64,000 nt of DNA. Origin: Symbiodinium sp. CCMP2592 (lineage: Eukaryota; Sar; Dinophyceae; Suessiales; Symbiodiniaceae). A program made the position numbers and the translations under genes. Location of the stretch: NCBI GenBank assembly GCA_905221615.1, contig CAJNDT010000146.1, positions 137,001-201,000 of the forward strand. The letters run 5' to 3'. Below, one piece after another: positions 1-12,106 of the stretch (the first letter of the stretch is position 1; each line of letters begins with the position of its first letter). The notes under the pieces were generated by a model, which ran no database searches, was not told the DNA's origin, and saw nothing but the letters and a program-made list of their open reading frames with translations.

Positions 1-88
1 GTCGGGTGGTCGGGTGGTCGGGTGGTCGGGTGGTCGGGTGGTCGGGTGGTCGGGTGGTCGGGTGGTCGGGTGGTCGGGTGGTCGGGTG
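1..88 (+). repeat. 8-bp tandem repeat (GTCGGGTG)x11
   Basis: Eleven perfect copies of GTCGGGTG start at base 1, so the array may extend beyond the window, and decay into a TTG-rich stretch near 92-125. Because 8 is not a multiple of 3, each forward frame reads the same cyclic octapeptide (VGWSGGRV). The array is therefore open in all forward frames and artificially extends the frame of the downstream gene. It is more likely intronic or 5'-flanking than coding. Confidence 0.95.
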
Positions 89-1831
89 GTCGTTGTTGTC
101 GGTGTTGTTGTTGTTGTTGTTGTCGGTGGCAGTGCTTGGTGGCTGGCAAGTAGATGCTGCTGTACATGTCGTAGCAGTACCACGTTGTGGCAGTGTAGGG
201 CCTACAGGGGTAGTGCATGTAGCAACAGCAGCAATAGGTGCTATGGCTGTTACAAGAGACCCCAGAAGACAGCAAGGATCGGCAAATACTCGAAGAAGGC
301 CGACTGCTTCGACCAGACAGACCTGAGAAGGCATGCAGCCCATGTCGCGTCCTGGATCACCTACGGCGAGCCGGACCAAATTCCGACAATGGACGAGATC
401 AAACTCTTGAAAAAGTTCATTGACAAGATGGATGGTGGGCGTCTGCCTCGTCGACTGAGAGATGTGTTATCGGACATGCAATCCGTGCTCCAGTCTCTCC
501 CGAAGCCTGCCCATGAGGCTTGGAATAAGGCGGAAAGGCAGCTGCAAAAGAGCCTTCGAAAGTTGCACCGGCGCGGTAATGAGTTAGTGGAAGACGCAGT
601 GGTGGTCGCTACACATGATGACTTCCCCAAGGCAGAACGCAAGGCCGATAAGCATGATTTCCTGCAAGTAACTGAAACGGATGATTTGGCCCCGGCATCT
701 CCTGGTACATCTGCCATCGCTGACCAACACTTGAGACTATTCAGGAAGAGGAATGAATGGAGCTTTCTGGATGACTCTCAGAAGCTGGAGCGCTTGAAGC
801 AGGCCGAAGAGGCAGCACGGCGTCCACGGAGCAGCCTCAGCCAAGCAGAGCTGACAGACATCATCAACACTGCCGCAGCTTGCCTCGCAGCTCCTCACAG
901 ACAAGCGAAGACACGAGATGATGATGTTGCTGCCTGCGAAGACGCCGGAACTGCTTCGGAATCGGAGGGTCCGAAAACGGCTCTACAGAAACGCGCACGG
1001 TCGTTGCTGCTGGTGGCCCTCCGTGTATGGCGGCTGAACCAGTTCGATTGTCATACCATCCAGCATGTCCTGGAATTTCTGCAAGAGAAGATCAAGAAAT
1101 TTGAGGACAATGTTGGACAGATTCAAGACGCTGCTGCCGGGAAGGCTTGGATCAAAATCAAACAGGCTGTCGATGTACTAATGCCTGGCGCAACGGCGCC
1201 GTCGAGCTCCGAAGCACAAGGTGCAGAGGCCCAAGCTCAAGCTGTTCGTGACCACAAGCCTTACAAAGCCGGAGTAAGATTGGAGCGCCAGAGCGGCATC
1301 CAGAACATCAGCTGGAGTGTGGTGGGTGCGGCATGGGAGTGCCGAGAGTACTCGAGAAAGGGCACAGGATGGAAAGCCAAAACTCGCACGTTTAAAATTA
1401 GCAAGTTCCTCGAGCAGGGGCTTGACAATGAGGCGGCCGTCGAGGCCGCACTGCAAGAAGCAAAGGCCTATCGCGAGGAGCTCGTTCGCCAGGGCAAGTT
1501 GAAGCCCCCGAAGCCGCGACCCCCACGCTCAACGGTCAGGGGCGTCACCTTTGACATAAGCAAGAAGAAGTGGCTGGTGCGGCTCTACCATCCTCTGCAC
1601 AAGAAGCATGTGCACATTGGCGTTTTCCGTGCTCAGGAGGAGGCCGAAGCCAAGGCCCGGGATACAGCTAAGCAGTTCGGGATTCGATCCGAATACGAGG
1701 TGCTGCAGGTGAAGAACAGTTCAGGGCGCGGAATGTCGAGGCTCAGGAGTGGCTCGCCCAACGCCGCATCGGAGCCCAAGAAAAGGCTTTCAGTGTTTAA
1801 GGGCTCTAGGTTTGGGGGACAGGGCTTATAG
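14..1831 (+). CDS. AP2-domain-like protein (start uncertain)
   Basis: An open frame of up to 605 codons ends at TAG 1829. Convincing protein sequence begins only around 245-300. Methionine 126 (base 389) is the first in-frame start past the low-complexity part, but good sequence precedes it, so the true start or first exon is unresolved. The middle is charged and helical. The C-terminal third holds two AP2-like segments, about residues 420-495 and 506-557; the second has the RGV...W.VR...HIG.F...EEA..A shape of AP2/ERF folds. Known family members bind DNA, and such proteins are common in alveolates; a DNA-binding role here is inference. No intron interrupts the frame. The protein ends in a basic, Ser/Gly-rich tail. 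Confidence 0.7.
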   Translation: MVGWSGGRVVGWSGGRVVGWSGGRVVVVVGVVVVVVVGGSAWWLASRCCCTCRSSTTLWQCRAYRGSACSNSSNRCYGCYKRPQKTARIGKYSKKADCFDQTDLRRHAAHVASWITYGEPDQIPTMDEIKLLKKFIDKMDGGRLPRRLRDVLSDMQSVLQSLPKPAHEAWNKAERQLQKSLRKLHRRGNELVEDAVVVATHDDFPKAERKADKHDFLQVTETDDLAPASPGTSAIADQHLRLFRKRNEWSFLDDSQKLERLKQAEEAARRPRSSLSQAELTDIINTAAACLAAPHRQAKTRDDDVAACEDAGTASESEGPKTALQKRARSLLLVALRVWRLNQFDCHTIQHVLEFLQEKIKKFEDNVGQIQDAAAGKAWIKIKQAVDVLMPGATAPSSSEAQGAEAQAQAVRDHKPYKAGVRLERQSGIQNISWSVVGAAWECREYSRKGTGWKAKTRTFKISKFLEQGLDNEAAVEAALQEAKAYREELVRQGKLKPPKPRPPRSTVRGVTFDISKKKWLVRLYHPLHKKHVHIGVFRAQEEAEAKARDTAKQFGIRSEYEVLQVKNSSGRGMSRLRSGSPNAASEPKKRLSVFKGSRFGGQGL

Positions 1832-2086
1832 GGTTCCAGAACCAAGCAACTCACGGCAATACAGGGTCCTTAACAATTACCATTACGGGGGGTTCCTTGT
1901 TATATTTATAGTATATGATAATATATAATAAACCCCAGAACCCTATTGTAAACATTCAGGCCCCTTTCTTACGCGTCTCAACCCAGTTAGCAGAGAAGGC
2001 CCTGGGATGAGGCATCGCCTTGGCGTCGGTTCTGGTTTCAAGGGTGTCGGATTTAGGGCTCATGGGGTTTATGGTTTCGAATGCCT

Positions 2087-2087
<1 letters not shown>

Positions 2088-2129
<42 letters not shown>
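2088..2129 (+). repeat. (GA)n microsatellite
   Basis: A nearly pure GA run of about 40 bases between two copies of a GGTTTATGGTTT-like word, which suggests expansion inside a telomere-like neighbourhood. Confidence 0.95.
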
Positions 2130-2133
<4 letters not shown>

Positions 2134-2820
2134 TTATGGTTTGGTTCATAGAGTAAAATTCGAGTTGAACGTGCCGATTCTAGACTCAAAACATTGACCT
2201 TTCTGTGCTTGAGAAGGGCATCCCCCGAACAAATCGACTGCTTTCGAAACGCGTAATAAACGCAAGACCTTGACGTCTACAGCCGCTGGAAACCGAACTT
2301 ACCAGGCTTGCAATCTTGTGGAAATGTTTTCGCGGCCTATAATGGCTTTTGAGCATAACCCGATGACAACGTGAAGAGCAACAAAGGATGACACTAAACG
2401 AGAGTAGTGCTGATACAAACGATAAAAATTCGATTATAGCTAACTTTTGAGATGTTTGGTGCAGCATAATTATAGTCGTGACCCCAGTATATCCCGAGCA
2501 GGTGAAGGAAGCTGGACGTGTAATTTCAGGAACATCGTTAGTCATCAGCCGAGCAGGAAGTCGCGCACCACGTGAGGGACCAGAAGCAGGAGGAGAAGGC
2601 CGAAAGGGTACGGCATCAGAACTACCCACAGCAAACAACATACAATAGTTTCTCGCAGAGGCTGACCAGGTACCTTTAAGGCCTAGAGTGACAGCAACAT
2701 GCAACTACCACATCGGTTAGAGTCTCAGGGTATAGGGCTTGGGACCTAAGCCAAGGTGTAGGATAGCACAGGGCTATACGGCTTCAGTTTGCAAAGTCAT
2801 TAGAGAGCCTTCAAACCCTC

Positions 2821-2886
2821 TAATCAAGGAATATAGCTTAAATCAGAATATGAATCCCTTTATAACTTAAGGTATATTCCTTTATT
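2821..2886. repeat. Short imperfect inverted repeat
   Basis: Arms around 2824-2843 and 2865-2884 pair as AAGGAATATAGCTTAA with TTAAGGTATATTCCTT (15 of 16 matches), with weaker pairing outside and a loop of about 20 bases. It is MITE-like in shape, but no target duplication was found. Confidence 0.55.
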
Positions 2887-3595
2887 AAGGGATATTGGGC
2901 TCTCTGGGGTCATCGAACAATCGGAGGTTCCATTTCAGTTATAAGTCTGTGTCTTCGTCGGACGGGTTTCCATAGGCCATAGACCTGGGGTTTCAGATTC
3001 GTATTGTCCGGTCCCAATACCCTACGTCCGAAACCCTGCATCCTGGCACCAGAATTCTGATCCCAATGCCCAAGCGGCACTAAAACTCAGTCGTCTCGTT
3101 TGAGTGACTAAGAGCCAGGCAGTCTTAGACGGAAACCCTGTGCTGCAAAAGTCTCGAAGCCTGAAGCTCAAACCTTAAAGCTTCCAGCCGCCTCGAACCT
3201 CATGATTAGGGCTCCTACATGAAATGCTATTGAGAACGTCTCGTTTACCCAGCCCCAAAAGAACCCCAGAGATCAAGAGCCTTTCAGTTTCATTCTTGTC
3301 CGGGATCATCTTCATCCAAAACATCATGTTTTAGGGCTACAGGTCCAGGGTTCAGGCTGTTGGAGCTACTGGTCCAGGCCCACCTCAAGTCGAAATCTAC
3401 CCTGACATTTGCAGTATCTTGGGGGAACTGAAAAAGATGTACAGTAAGCCGAAATATGTTGAGTTTCACTAATTAACCTACTCTCTTCACATCTCCGCAA
3501 GCTCCTAATTGTACTTGCAGTCCAATGGATCCCAGGACTTGTTCCAACTATTAAGGCTCCTATATTAAGACAAGCTGATTGCGATCTCCCAACAG

Positions 3596-3646
3596 GTGAA
3601 CCAGAGGCTCTCCAAAGGCAACATCGCCCTGGCTGTTATCCTGGAG
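3596..3646 (+). CDS. Candidate internal exon, 17 codons
   Basis: A segment preceded by CCCAACAG and followed by GC reads VNQRLSKGNIALAVILE in phase 0. Composition and boundary signals (AG before, GC donor after) look like a real small exon inside long non-coding DNA. The parent gene is unknown, and the segment is too short to identify. Confidence 0.4.
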
Positions 3647-4397
3647 GCCAAAACAATCACGAATTTCGTGGTCGGTTGTCTTGTAGCCAGTAAAGGCTGA
3701 AGCCGATGATTTTGGGCTTAGGGTTTAGAGCCGCTTGAGGGTTGAGGGACTCTGGGTCAGCGCTTGAGGCTTCCACGGCAGAGAAAAGAGTGACTGCTGT
3801 AGGATCAGCAAGCAAGTAGATCAGACGATCGAAGCTAGTGACTAGTGGCTTCTTTGGTTTTGATTCGGCTTTCATGGCGACCGTTCGGGACAAGTTTAGG
3901 GATGCCTGGAAAAAAGAGAGGCCCCAAGGCCGGATCCAACCCTATGCTATTCGGTATTCCTGCGCGCTGACAAACCATGCCGTGCACGACCAAACCCTAC
4001 CAACTCCCAATGCAAGTGGCTTGTCAGGACAGGCACATGAAGCGCCTCAGCTCGACAAGGATTGAGGCCTTTGTTTCGTCTTGGCGGAGTTTGGCTCCTC
4101 CCGTCTACATACAGGATTTTGTCGATATGTTGATCCCACCAGCAAGCTTTTGTCGATACCTTGATGGTGGAAGCCCTGGGCGTCGTAGAGTGTCTTGGAA
4201 TCAGCAGGAACTGGATGCCTCAGGGTTTGCAAGGCATTGGATGCGGAGCTGAAAGAACTTCGGGCACTTTCTTACTTTGGCTTTAGAACACCGTATGACT
4301 GCGCTACTCTTTGAGGTTGTTCGGTCAACGGAGATCTATCTGCAGACCAACATCCCCCAGTTCTCGTGATCCCCGCGCACATACCCACACAAACGCA

Positions 4398-4398
<1 letters not shown>

Positions 4399-4430
<32 letters not shown>

Positions 4431-4539
4431 ACGCACACACACACACACACACACGCAGACAGATGCTGACTGACTGTCTCGCCATCTCTCTCTCTCTCTC
4501 TCTCTCTCTCCCTCCCTCTCTCTCTCTCTCTCTCTCTCG

Positions 4540-4585
<46 letters not shown>

Positions 4586-4614
4586 ATCTCTCTATCTCTC
4601 TCTCTCTCTCTCTC
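4399..4614 (+). repeat. Adjacent (CA)n and (CT)n tracts
   Basis: A CA run (about 4399-4456) is followed after a short spacer by an interrupted CT run (about 4477-4614) with occasional CC, G and A interruptions. All frames are open through it, giving Ser-Leu or Arg-Glu repeats that are not credible proteins. Confidence 0.95.
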
Positions 4615-6971
4615 TTGCCTAAGTAAGTCCTCGGCCTGCCCAGCATGTGGTGCAAATTGCTTCACAGCCGAGGAACAGACATGGTGCAGGCCACCAGCTG
4701 TGCGTGGACTCCTCGGTTGAGGGTTTCAGTTGCAGGCTGTAGCAGTCTTAGAGTCTCAATTGGGATATAAGCAAAGCCTGTTTGGATGGAGTAGAAATCA
4801 GTGATGTCCGAAATTGCCTGGGTGGAATCCTTGTGTTTCTTTTCTGATGCTGGAGACATCCTGGGCTGCCACATCGGAGTGATGCTAATGGACTCTGCAC
4901 ACTGCATGTTGGGGCTTGCTCATTCCCCGCAAGCCTCCGATATGACTGTGTGTGTGTGTGTGTCCTGTCTGCCATCGTTCTGTCAGCACATTTGCATCCT
5001 GCTCCTGCGGAATAGCAAAGCATTGTGAAAACCAGATGCGGTGTTGCCGCCACGTTTCCGTGTGACCTGAGGCATCCATGATGCCCTGAGCACGACCCAC
5101 CACCATCTAGATATTGGCGAGACGAGAGTTCACAGATTGCGAGAGCAAGTATTTCACATCGCTCAGGTGGTGAACACCCACATTCTTTGTGATCCGGCTG
5201 CGGCGGACGTGAAGCTGTGGCAGTCCCATCTGCTGATCAAGGCCTGCCGTTTTTTTGCGAAGGCTCAAGGCATAGAACTTTAACGATTAGAGCAGATCCT
5301 GAACGAGTAGTCGCGTTCATCCTTGGGTTCCCTTTTTGCTTTGATATACTGCACAAACGTACATATGACATATGCACAAGTATTTATTCGTGTATGTGTA
5401 TGTGCTATATTTACATATTTGTATACATGTGTGGGATGTGTATGCTATATGTCAAGATAACATCGTTCAGAACCCTATTGAAATTCGAACTATAGGTCCC
5501 ATGAGTAAACAGTTTAAGCAAAGAAGCACCTCAGCGTCCACGTGCCCCGGAAAGTTGACCCTAAAACCCCTAAAAGGATCTGTCAGCCAGTGCCTGCGCC
5601 AGTCCATCCAAACCACGACGCGCGGCAACATGCCCACCCTGGTTTGTGGCATCTTGGACAGCTTAGGTGGGGAGTGAGAAGGAGGTTATGGTGTTTCATA
5701 TGGCTACCAGGGTTACTAGGATTTGGTTTTGGTTCAAGTCATGTTGTTCCTGGGGTTTTGGGGCTCAAGAATGAGGAGTTCGGGGTTTAAGGCCAAGGTT
5801 TCTACAGGTATCACGGGCTTCGAAGTTGAGAGGACTCTGTGCTTCCATGTTTATTGCAATTCGGGGTTTCTTGCCGAGTTGAATGTCGTGTTTCAAGTGT
5901 CAGGGAGATGCAAGACGAGTTTGATGAATCGGTTTCTAGCATCAACGAAATGTCTTGCAACACAGCCTCACCTTCGCGAGCCTAGGCCCTAAGCAGCACT
6001 TTGTTGTACGGCTATGAATAGTAACTCTCGGTAGTCTTTACATGGATAACATTACAAGGAACATGTACCCAGAGCCCCATTGTAATTCTTAGAGTCCCAG
6101 CCTTCAATGCAACGGCGACTAAATTCGCAACGTCTAGGTGATTTCAACAGTACGCCCGACTCCGCCGTGTACGACTACTTCCGCCGGGGACAGGCAAGGC
6201 CCCGAGGATGTCGAGCTTCTGTTCAGGGTTACGTTTTGGGGTTTAGTCCTTAAGACAGGGTATCCAGCACGCGGATCATCATGGCAATCATGAGGACCCC
6301 CTCGCCATAAGTACTGTCGTAAACCTCCATGTTTTCCATCATCGTTGTTATCATCATAGGACCCACTTGCACCATGACCATCTTCGCCATCATTTGCAAC
6401 AAAGTCAACTTCATGACGACGATCACATTCGGTTATTAAAGTTAGTACCTCCAGCAGATTCCAGCAGCATCATGATTGCTACGATCATTATATACCAATT
6501 ATCCACACCGCCGCCATCCAAGTCACAGCGACTGAGCCTTCAGGCCCGAATTCCAACTTAAGCTTAAGACGCTAAGTCCGAAAACCTTGGAATGCTCAAG
6601 CACAAGCCCTAAGACTCCCTCTCGGACTTCCTGAAGCCTCAACCTGTGCAGGTGCGAGAGAACCATGAGGACCTGAAGAAAGACCCATGCGGTCTGATCA
6701 GGCCCTTTATGGTTCAGCGTCTAGAGTTCATGGGGTCTAAGACCGCTAAGGAGTTAGGGTTTCTTTTTTCGGCTTACTGTTCAGGGCTTAGGGTCTCCGG
6801 TTGACAGGATTTTGGGATTTGGGTTTACATGAGCAGCCTGGTAAAGCAGGCATTCTCGGACCGTTGTGTGGTAGGCCTGGTAGGATTTTGTAAACGAAAG
6901 CAGGCCCCTGAAGTTCCAAATCGTACCCTCCATATCAAATCCACTGCAGCCGAAGGCAGCTGACCTTGCAG

Positions 6972-7019
6972 CACAACGTCGCGCTGGCCACTGCCTACGA
7001 GACCTGCACGATGAAGGAG
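6972..7019 (+). CDS. Candidate internal exon, 16 codons
   Basis: Preceded by CTTGCAG and followed by a GC dinucleotide, this segment reads HNVALATAYETCTMKE in phase 0. It resembles a genuine small exon with AG acceptor and GC donor, isolated in telomere-like non-coding sequence. Product unknown. Confidence 0.4.
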
Positions 7020-9309
7020 GCATCGGCCATTATGTGAATGCTTTCATCGACCCTGGCAGCTAAGGGGTTTCAGCAAGGCTATCCACTGCAGATTTAGAGG
7101 GTTCAGGACCACGTCGTGTTCGCATGTCGCGTGCTGGAGACAGCACATCAGCCGCCCCCTGGATCCTAAGGGCCCGTAGAGAACCCTGTGTGATCCTATC
7201 ATGGAACCCCGAACCTCAAGCCAGCCGGAGCATGAGCACTGAAACCCTAAACCCTAGACGCCCAAATCCTAAGGCCCTAAACCTCCAAGCCTGCACTAAG
7301 ACTTAAGCGCAAGCTCATAGCTCAAGCCTCGGATTTCAGGTTCAGCAGGCATTGCCCTTGTCACAACAATACAGCCCCTAGGGTTTGAAACCATATGTAC
7401 TGTCGGTGTTTAGGGTTTTTGGCGCACAACTCGAAGCCCTGTAGAGCCCTAACCCCTAGACCCCGGCTACGGAAGATCTTTCAATTTCCGAATCTCGGGC
7501 AGTTAGCCGCCCACACCCTAACTCTCGAACGCAGTCGAATCCAAACCGCCGGCCTTATATCCTATAGATCCTGAGCTCTGCACTCTAAATCCTAGGGTTG
7601 AGGGTCTCGAGCTTGAAAACCAACACCCTGAACTTGCCAACTAAGCTGAGCTCCCCTAAGCTTTAACACCTCCAACCCTGTGCTGAGGCCACGTTTACGA
7701 ATTACACAGAGGATTTTAAGGGTACGCTGGACTATATTTGGCATCTCGGCCGGCTTTGGGAAGATAAGGCCCCCCGTAGTCACTTAGCAGTAACTGGTTA
7801 TTTTCCCAAGCCCCACTCTAATTCCACTAGTTCAGTCCCTTGCATTACTACAAATGTGATTTGTGTATCCGCATTCATTTGTACATGTAGTCATCTCAAT
7901 ACATCATGTTCCATGTGCGCGTGTGTCTTTGCACATACATGCATGTAAGTCACATACATATAGGTGACTGTACATCTACGTACATCTACATATATATATA
8001 TATGTATACACAAACATAGAGGGAGTTATGACAGTTTTAGTCCTGGTCACAGCGTTTATATTCAAAGTGTTGCTGATTTCGTGTTGTAGCGGTCGTGGTC
8101 ATTGCACGGATCGGGCATAGTGAACAGTGTGCAAAGGAATTGCTGGTCAGGTTTTTAAGTCTTTTGCGAAACAGATTGTGAAGGCTGCCATGTGTAAACA
8201 GCATTCGGCTTGTAGGTTTTAGTGCTGAGTCGGGCTTGGTGTGTCGCTACCAGTAGGGTGGAACGGCATACTGCCAGTCTGCCATCCCCGAAGGTGCCGA
8301 CAGTCAAGGATTTTTGAGCACTTGCGTACCGGGAACACGCTGCAGATCGTAGAAGCTGCATGTAGTACTCGTCACCCACATCCCGCTTGCGCATGATTTT
8401 GGAATAGCATGAGGAGCAAGGAGCAGCCCAGAAGTGGCAGCACGAGCTATAACAGTTTTCGTCCACATCGCACTCATTGTAAGTTTGAAACTCCAGCTTC
8501 AACATCCCGCATCATCGTCGGCAAGTCCTTTAACCCAAAGGGTTGTGCATGCCCAATGCGGCATGAATCTCCACTAGGCTGCAGCCACTTCCAATTGTTC
8601 AAGGTTTCAAGTCTGCAGGCCCAGCGAGTCTCAGTTTCGCTCAGGGTTTGGTTACAGCGATTTAGGGCTTAGGCGTCGCCCGTCACCGAGGTTCACCCCA
8701 GACAACATCTCTGTCCTGGCCATCTCTCAAGTAGATGACGAAGCAGAGCTGTCCAAGGCAAGCGATGTCTCAGGGGTGACACTCCGGAGATGAGACACCG
8801 CTTGCACTTGCTCGGCTTTTGGCACTTAAAGTTGAGGGCCATTGAGTGCAGAGTCCAGTTGATTGTCAGATTCAGTCTTGTCTGCTGAGGAGTGTTAAGT
8901 TATATACGCGTTCAGTGGTTTTCAGTAAACTGTTTTGTAGATCGAGGAGCCTGGCCCCAAGCACATCAGGCCCAGCAGACACGTGAGGTTGGGAATTGGC
9001 GTAGATCAATCACAGAGGAGGAACACTTTTCCTGGCTAACTCCGACACTGGCTACGGGCAGAGGGGTTAGGGTCACGGGGTTCCATGTTGAGGCGTGGAA
9101 ATTTAATGTCACACTTCCTTGAAGCCTCAAGCCTGTGGCTCCCGATGTTCATCGTACATGACTACTCTGCTTGCCGGCAGTACGCTTGACCTCTCTTCTT
9201 GCTTATTCTCCAATCCGACACCCTGAACCCCTCAAACCTATGCCCAGAAGTAACCATAAATCCTATAAATCCTAAGGCCAGAACCATAAGTCCTAAGCCA
9301 TGCACCCTG

Positions 9310-9357
9310 AACCATAAATCCTAAACCCTCAACCCCTAAACCCTAAACCCTAAACCT
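9310..9357 (-). repeat. Telomere-like CCCTAAA array
   Basis: Several consecutive CCCTAAA units (purest around 9331-9356) surrounded by diverged copies. The unit is the plant/alveolate-type telomere heptamer read on the C-rich strand. No chromosome end is evident, so it is interstitial. Confidence 0.7.
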
Positions 9358-12053
9358 CCGTATCGCAGGAGACGGCGCTTCCTTCCAGCACGCGGCCGTC
9401 GGACCACGTCTCACTGGTTGCCACTTTCATGCTGCCGGGCCGTCCATTATGGCTGTTGCTTTGTGCCAGGTCGAAACTATAGAGGCCTTCAATATTTCGA
9501 ATCGGGTGCTGGTGCACATTATGGTATCCTGCTGATAAGGAGTCTTAGCGATATTATTGAGGGGCATCAGTGAGCTTGAAAGCTCATTGCGATTTGTTTG
9601 CAGGCATCCAAACCAATGAGCTTGAGGAAGTTGGTCTCGGCATGCCAGGACGAGGTATTTCAGTCGCCCCTTCGCCTTGGTCTTGGGACACTGCTTTGAG
9701 CATTTCGGTGCTGTCATTTCTGCAAACCCATTGTCCTCACAGGATATCGAGGGAGAGGCTTGACAGACGGATTAAAGGTGTAGTGAATACTTAGCAAAAG
9801 TGCATTTTCTCCCTGTGAATTTAAAGCATGCCATGACTCACCCCACCACCCCGTTCTTGCCGCCCTTGCATCCAGTAGGGCTGAGCGCGAAGATGCCTCA
9901 GGTTCCAGGACCCTACACCTGAGCAGGAGCAGCAACAGGCCGATTGACAGCCAGGGTTTGAGCTCTGGGGCTTAGGGTTCAAGGGGGGGTGTCTTCTTGC
10001 AGCAAGAGGCTGGGGAGGTACGATCAAGTCTTGCGGCAAGCTGCCGCAGTTCTGCGGCAGCTCCCACAGCCTTAAATCGGAAAGCCCCTGAAAGACCAAA
10101 CCCCAATCTCCAAATTCTTGCTGAACCCTAAACCCTAAGACCTTAAATAACCTTGAGCCTAAAGCCTACAGCCCGAACCCTGAAGCCCGCAGTCCTGCAA
10201 CAAAAAAATGTCCCCTCCACTCTCCAACAGATGGGCCCGCTCTCGCGAATGATTGCGCAAACCGGTCACGGTCACCGTGGACGCTTGGCGCAAGAGGTCT
10301 CAGGGCTCCTGCAAGCTGCAAGGGGTTCCTAGACGTGCTCCCAGAGGCGGCTCGTATGAGAGGCACTGTCAGGAGCTTTCTCGGGTGCTAGTAAATGTTC
10401 TAGAGAGCTTCATTGGTTCATGAAGTAGTATAGGGGTGATGTAGAGTTGGAAGAACGTAGGTGCTTTAGGGTTTCGGGTGCTTGAGGCGTTCCAACCCTA
10501 GCAACATTGAGGGTTCAGGATTGTGGGATTGAGGATATTCTGGTTTTCGACCAGGCCCCCCTCTTGCAAAGCTCAAGCCATAAACCCGCGGAGCCCTTTT
10601 GTGCGTGAAACTGCGTTCCAATCGATCCAGCCCTTAGCCGCTTTGGCTTCATGCAGGGCTGTTCTGGCTTTTTCATTCTTTGCAGTGGGGTTTACGATGA
10701 GGCTTGCAATAATAATGGCATCGGCATCCAGAGCCATGCTCCGTGGTAGTTTTGGAAAGTCTGGGTGTCGGTAGTACTTCCTGTGAGTCTTGTTGGGATT
10801 AGTGTGCCCGGAGTCTGTGCAACACGGAACCCCTGCCTGGAAATCCTGATCCCAAAAGCCCTCCAATCCTCCAACCCCTAAGCCCTTATGTGCTCAAGGG
10901 TTTCGGCAGGCTCAGCAGACCTGGATGCAAGAAACGATTTCAGAATTTTGAATGATTTAAGCCTTTTGGAATCTTCTACTGAAGTTCTGTATCAAGCTAC
11001 CCAGGTCATGTCCGGACCCCAGACCCTGAACCTTGAGCCCTCAACCGTAGCTCCGCTCATGTGAGGAATGGGACACCATCTGGGCCCACACTATGGCCAC
11101 CACGGACCCTCGGCTTGGTTGTGGATCTCGCATGGCTACTCAAGAGGTAAATGGAAGTAGTCAGCCCGCCTTCTAAGTCAGACGATTGTAGCTTCAGCTT
11201 CTGAAAGCTGCAACTCGGGCGCTTTGGGGCCCTATCCAAAAGCTACCCATATGCATCCAAGCTTTTGAGTTAGGGTTGCGAGGCTTCGGAGTAAAGAATG
11301 AAGCGAGGGCATTGCAATCATGTAGGTCGGCGGATGGGGGCCTCTGCTGAACATAAACCTGATAATGACAAGAGCAATCCTATGAGGTAGAGTAGGGGCC
11401 CATGAGCTTATAATAACATTTGTAGTGGGGACTTATAAGTTTGTGTAGGGTTTCTAGTTTCTGCTATGACGGCCTCTATGAGGGTTTGCAGTGGGCCGAG
11501 GTATGCACCCCGGCACCGGACCTGGTGGTGGCTCGGCTGGATGAGAACCGGGCAGAGCGGAGTGACCCTCACGGGCTTACTTTGTCAATCTGTGTTGGGT
11601 GGCGGATCGGGTTCCGAAAGTATTGGGCTAGGGAGTTTCGAAAGGTATCACGGAAGGTGGTTTTCCATTCGTAGCATCAACTTCATGAGAAAGCTGGAAA
11701 TCTGTGTCATTCGTATAGCGACCTGCCGTGCCGTTTCATCGCGATGTGTTTAGTTGCCAGCCTTGCCCCAGCCTCTGACCGGGCAAGATGCGGTATCTAC
11801 ATACAGAAGTCCCTCAGCACGTTGCACTGCGTTGTATTCGGACGTATTGCAAGTAGCAACTGTGTTGTCGGCATCCTGCGATGCTACACTGTGCATCGTG
11901 ATTGTCAGCGGTTCCCACTCGTGAAAAGCTGTTCAGAAGCCCCTAGAAATGACTGCCAGTGATCATGGAGTTATCTCGCTACCAGCCTTCGAGAGGCAAC
12001 GCTCAAAATCTCGCCGGCCCGCCCTAAGAGTCAATGCCGAAGCCTCGACCAAG

Positions 12054-12106
12054 GTGGTGACGGCATGTACATGGGAGGCATGCCCTACCCGCAGAATTAT
12101 CTCTAG
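12054..12106 (+). CDS. Candidate terminal exon, Gly/Met/Tyr-rich
   Basis: After CCAAG the sequence reads GDGMYMGGMPYPQNYL and stops at TAG 12104. The even codon quality and the AG boundary suggest a last exon. Upstream exons were not identified, and no family can be named. Confidence 0.35.
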
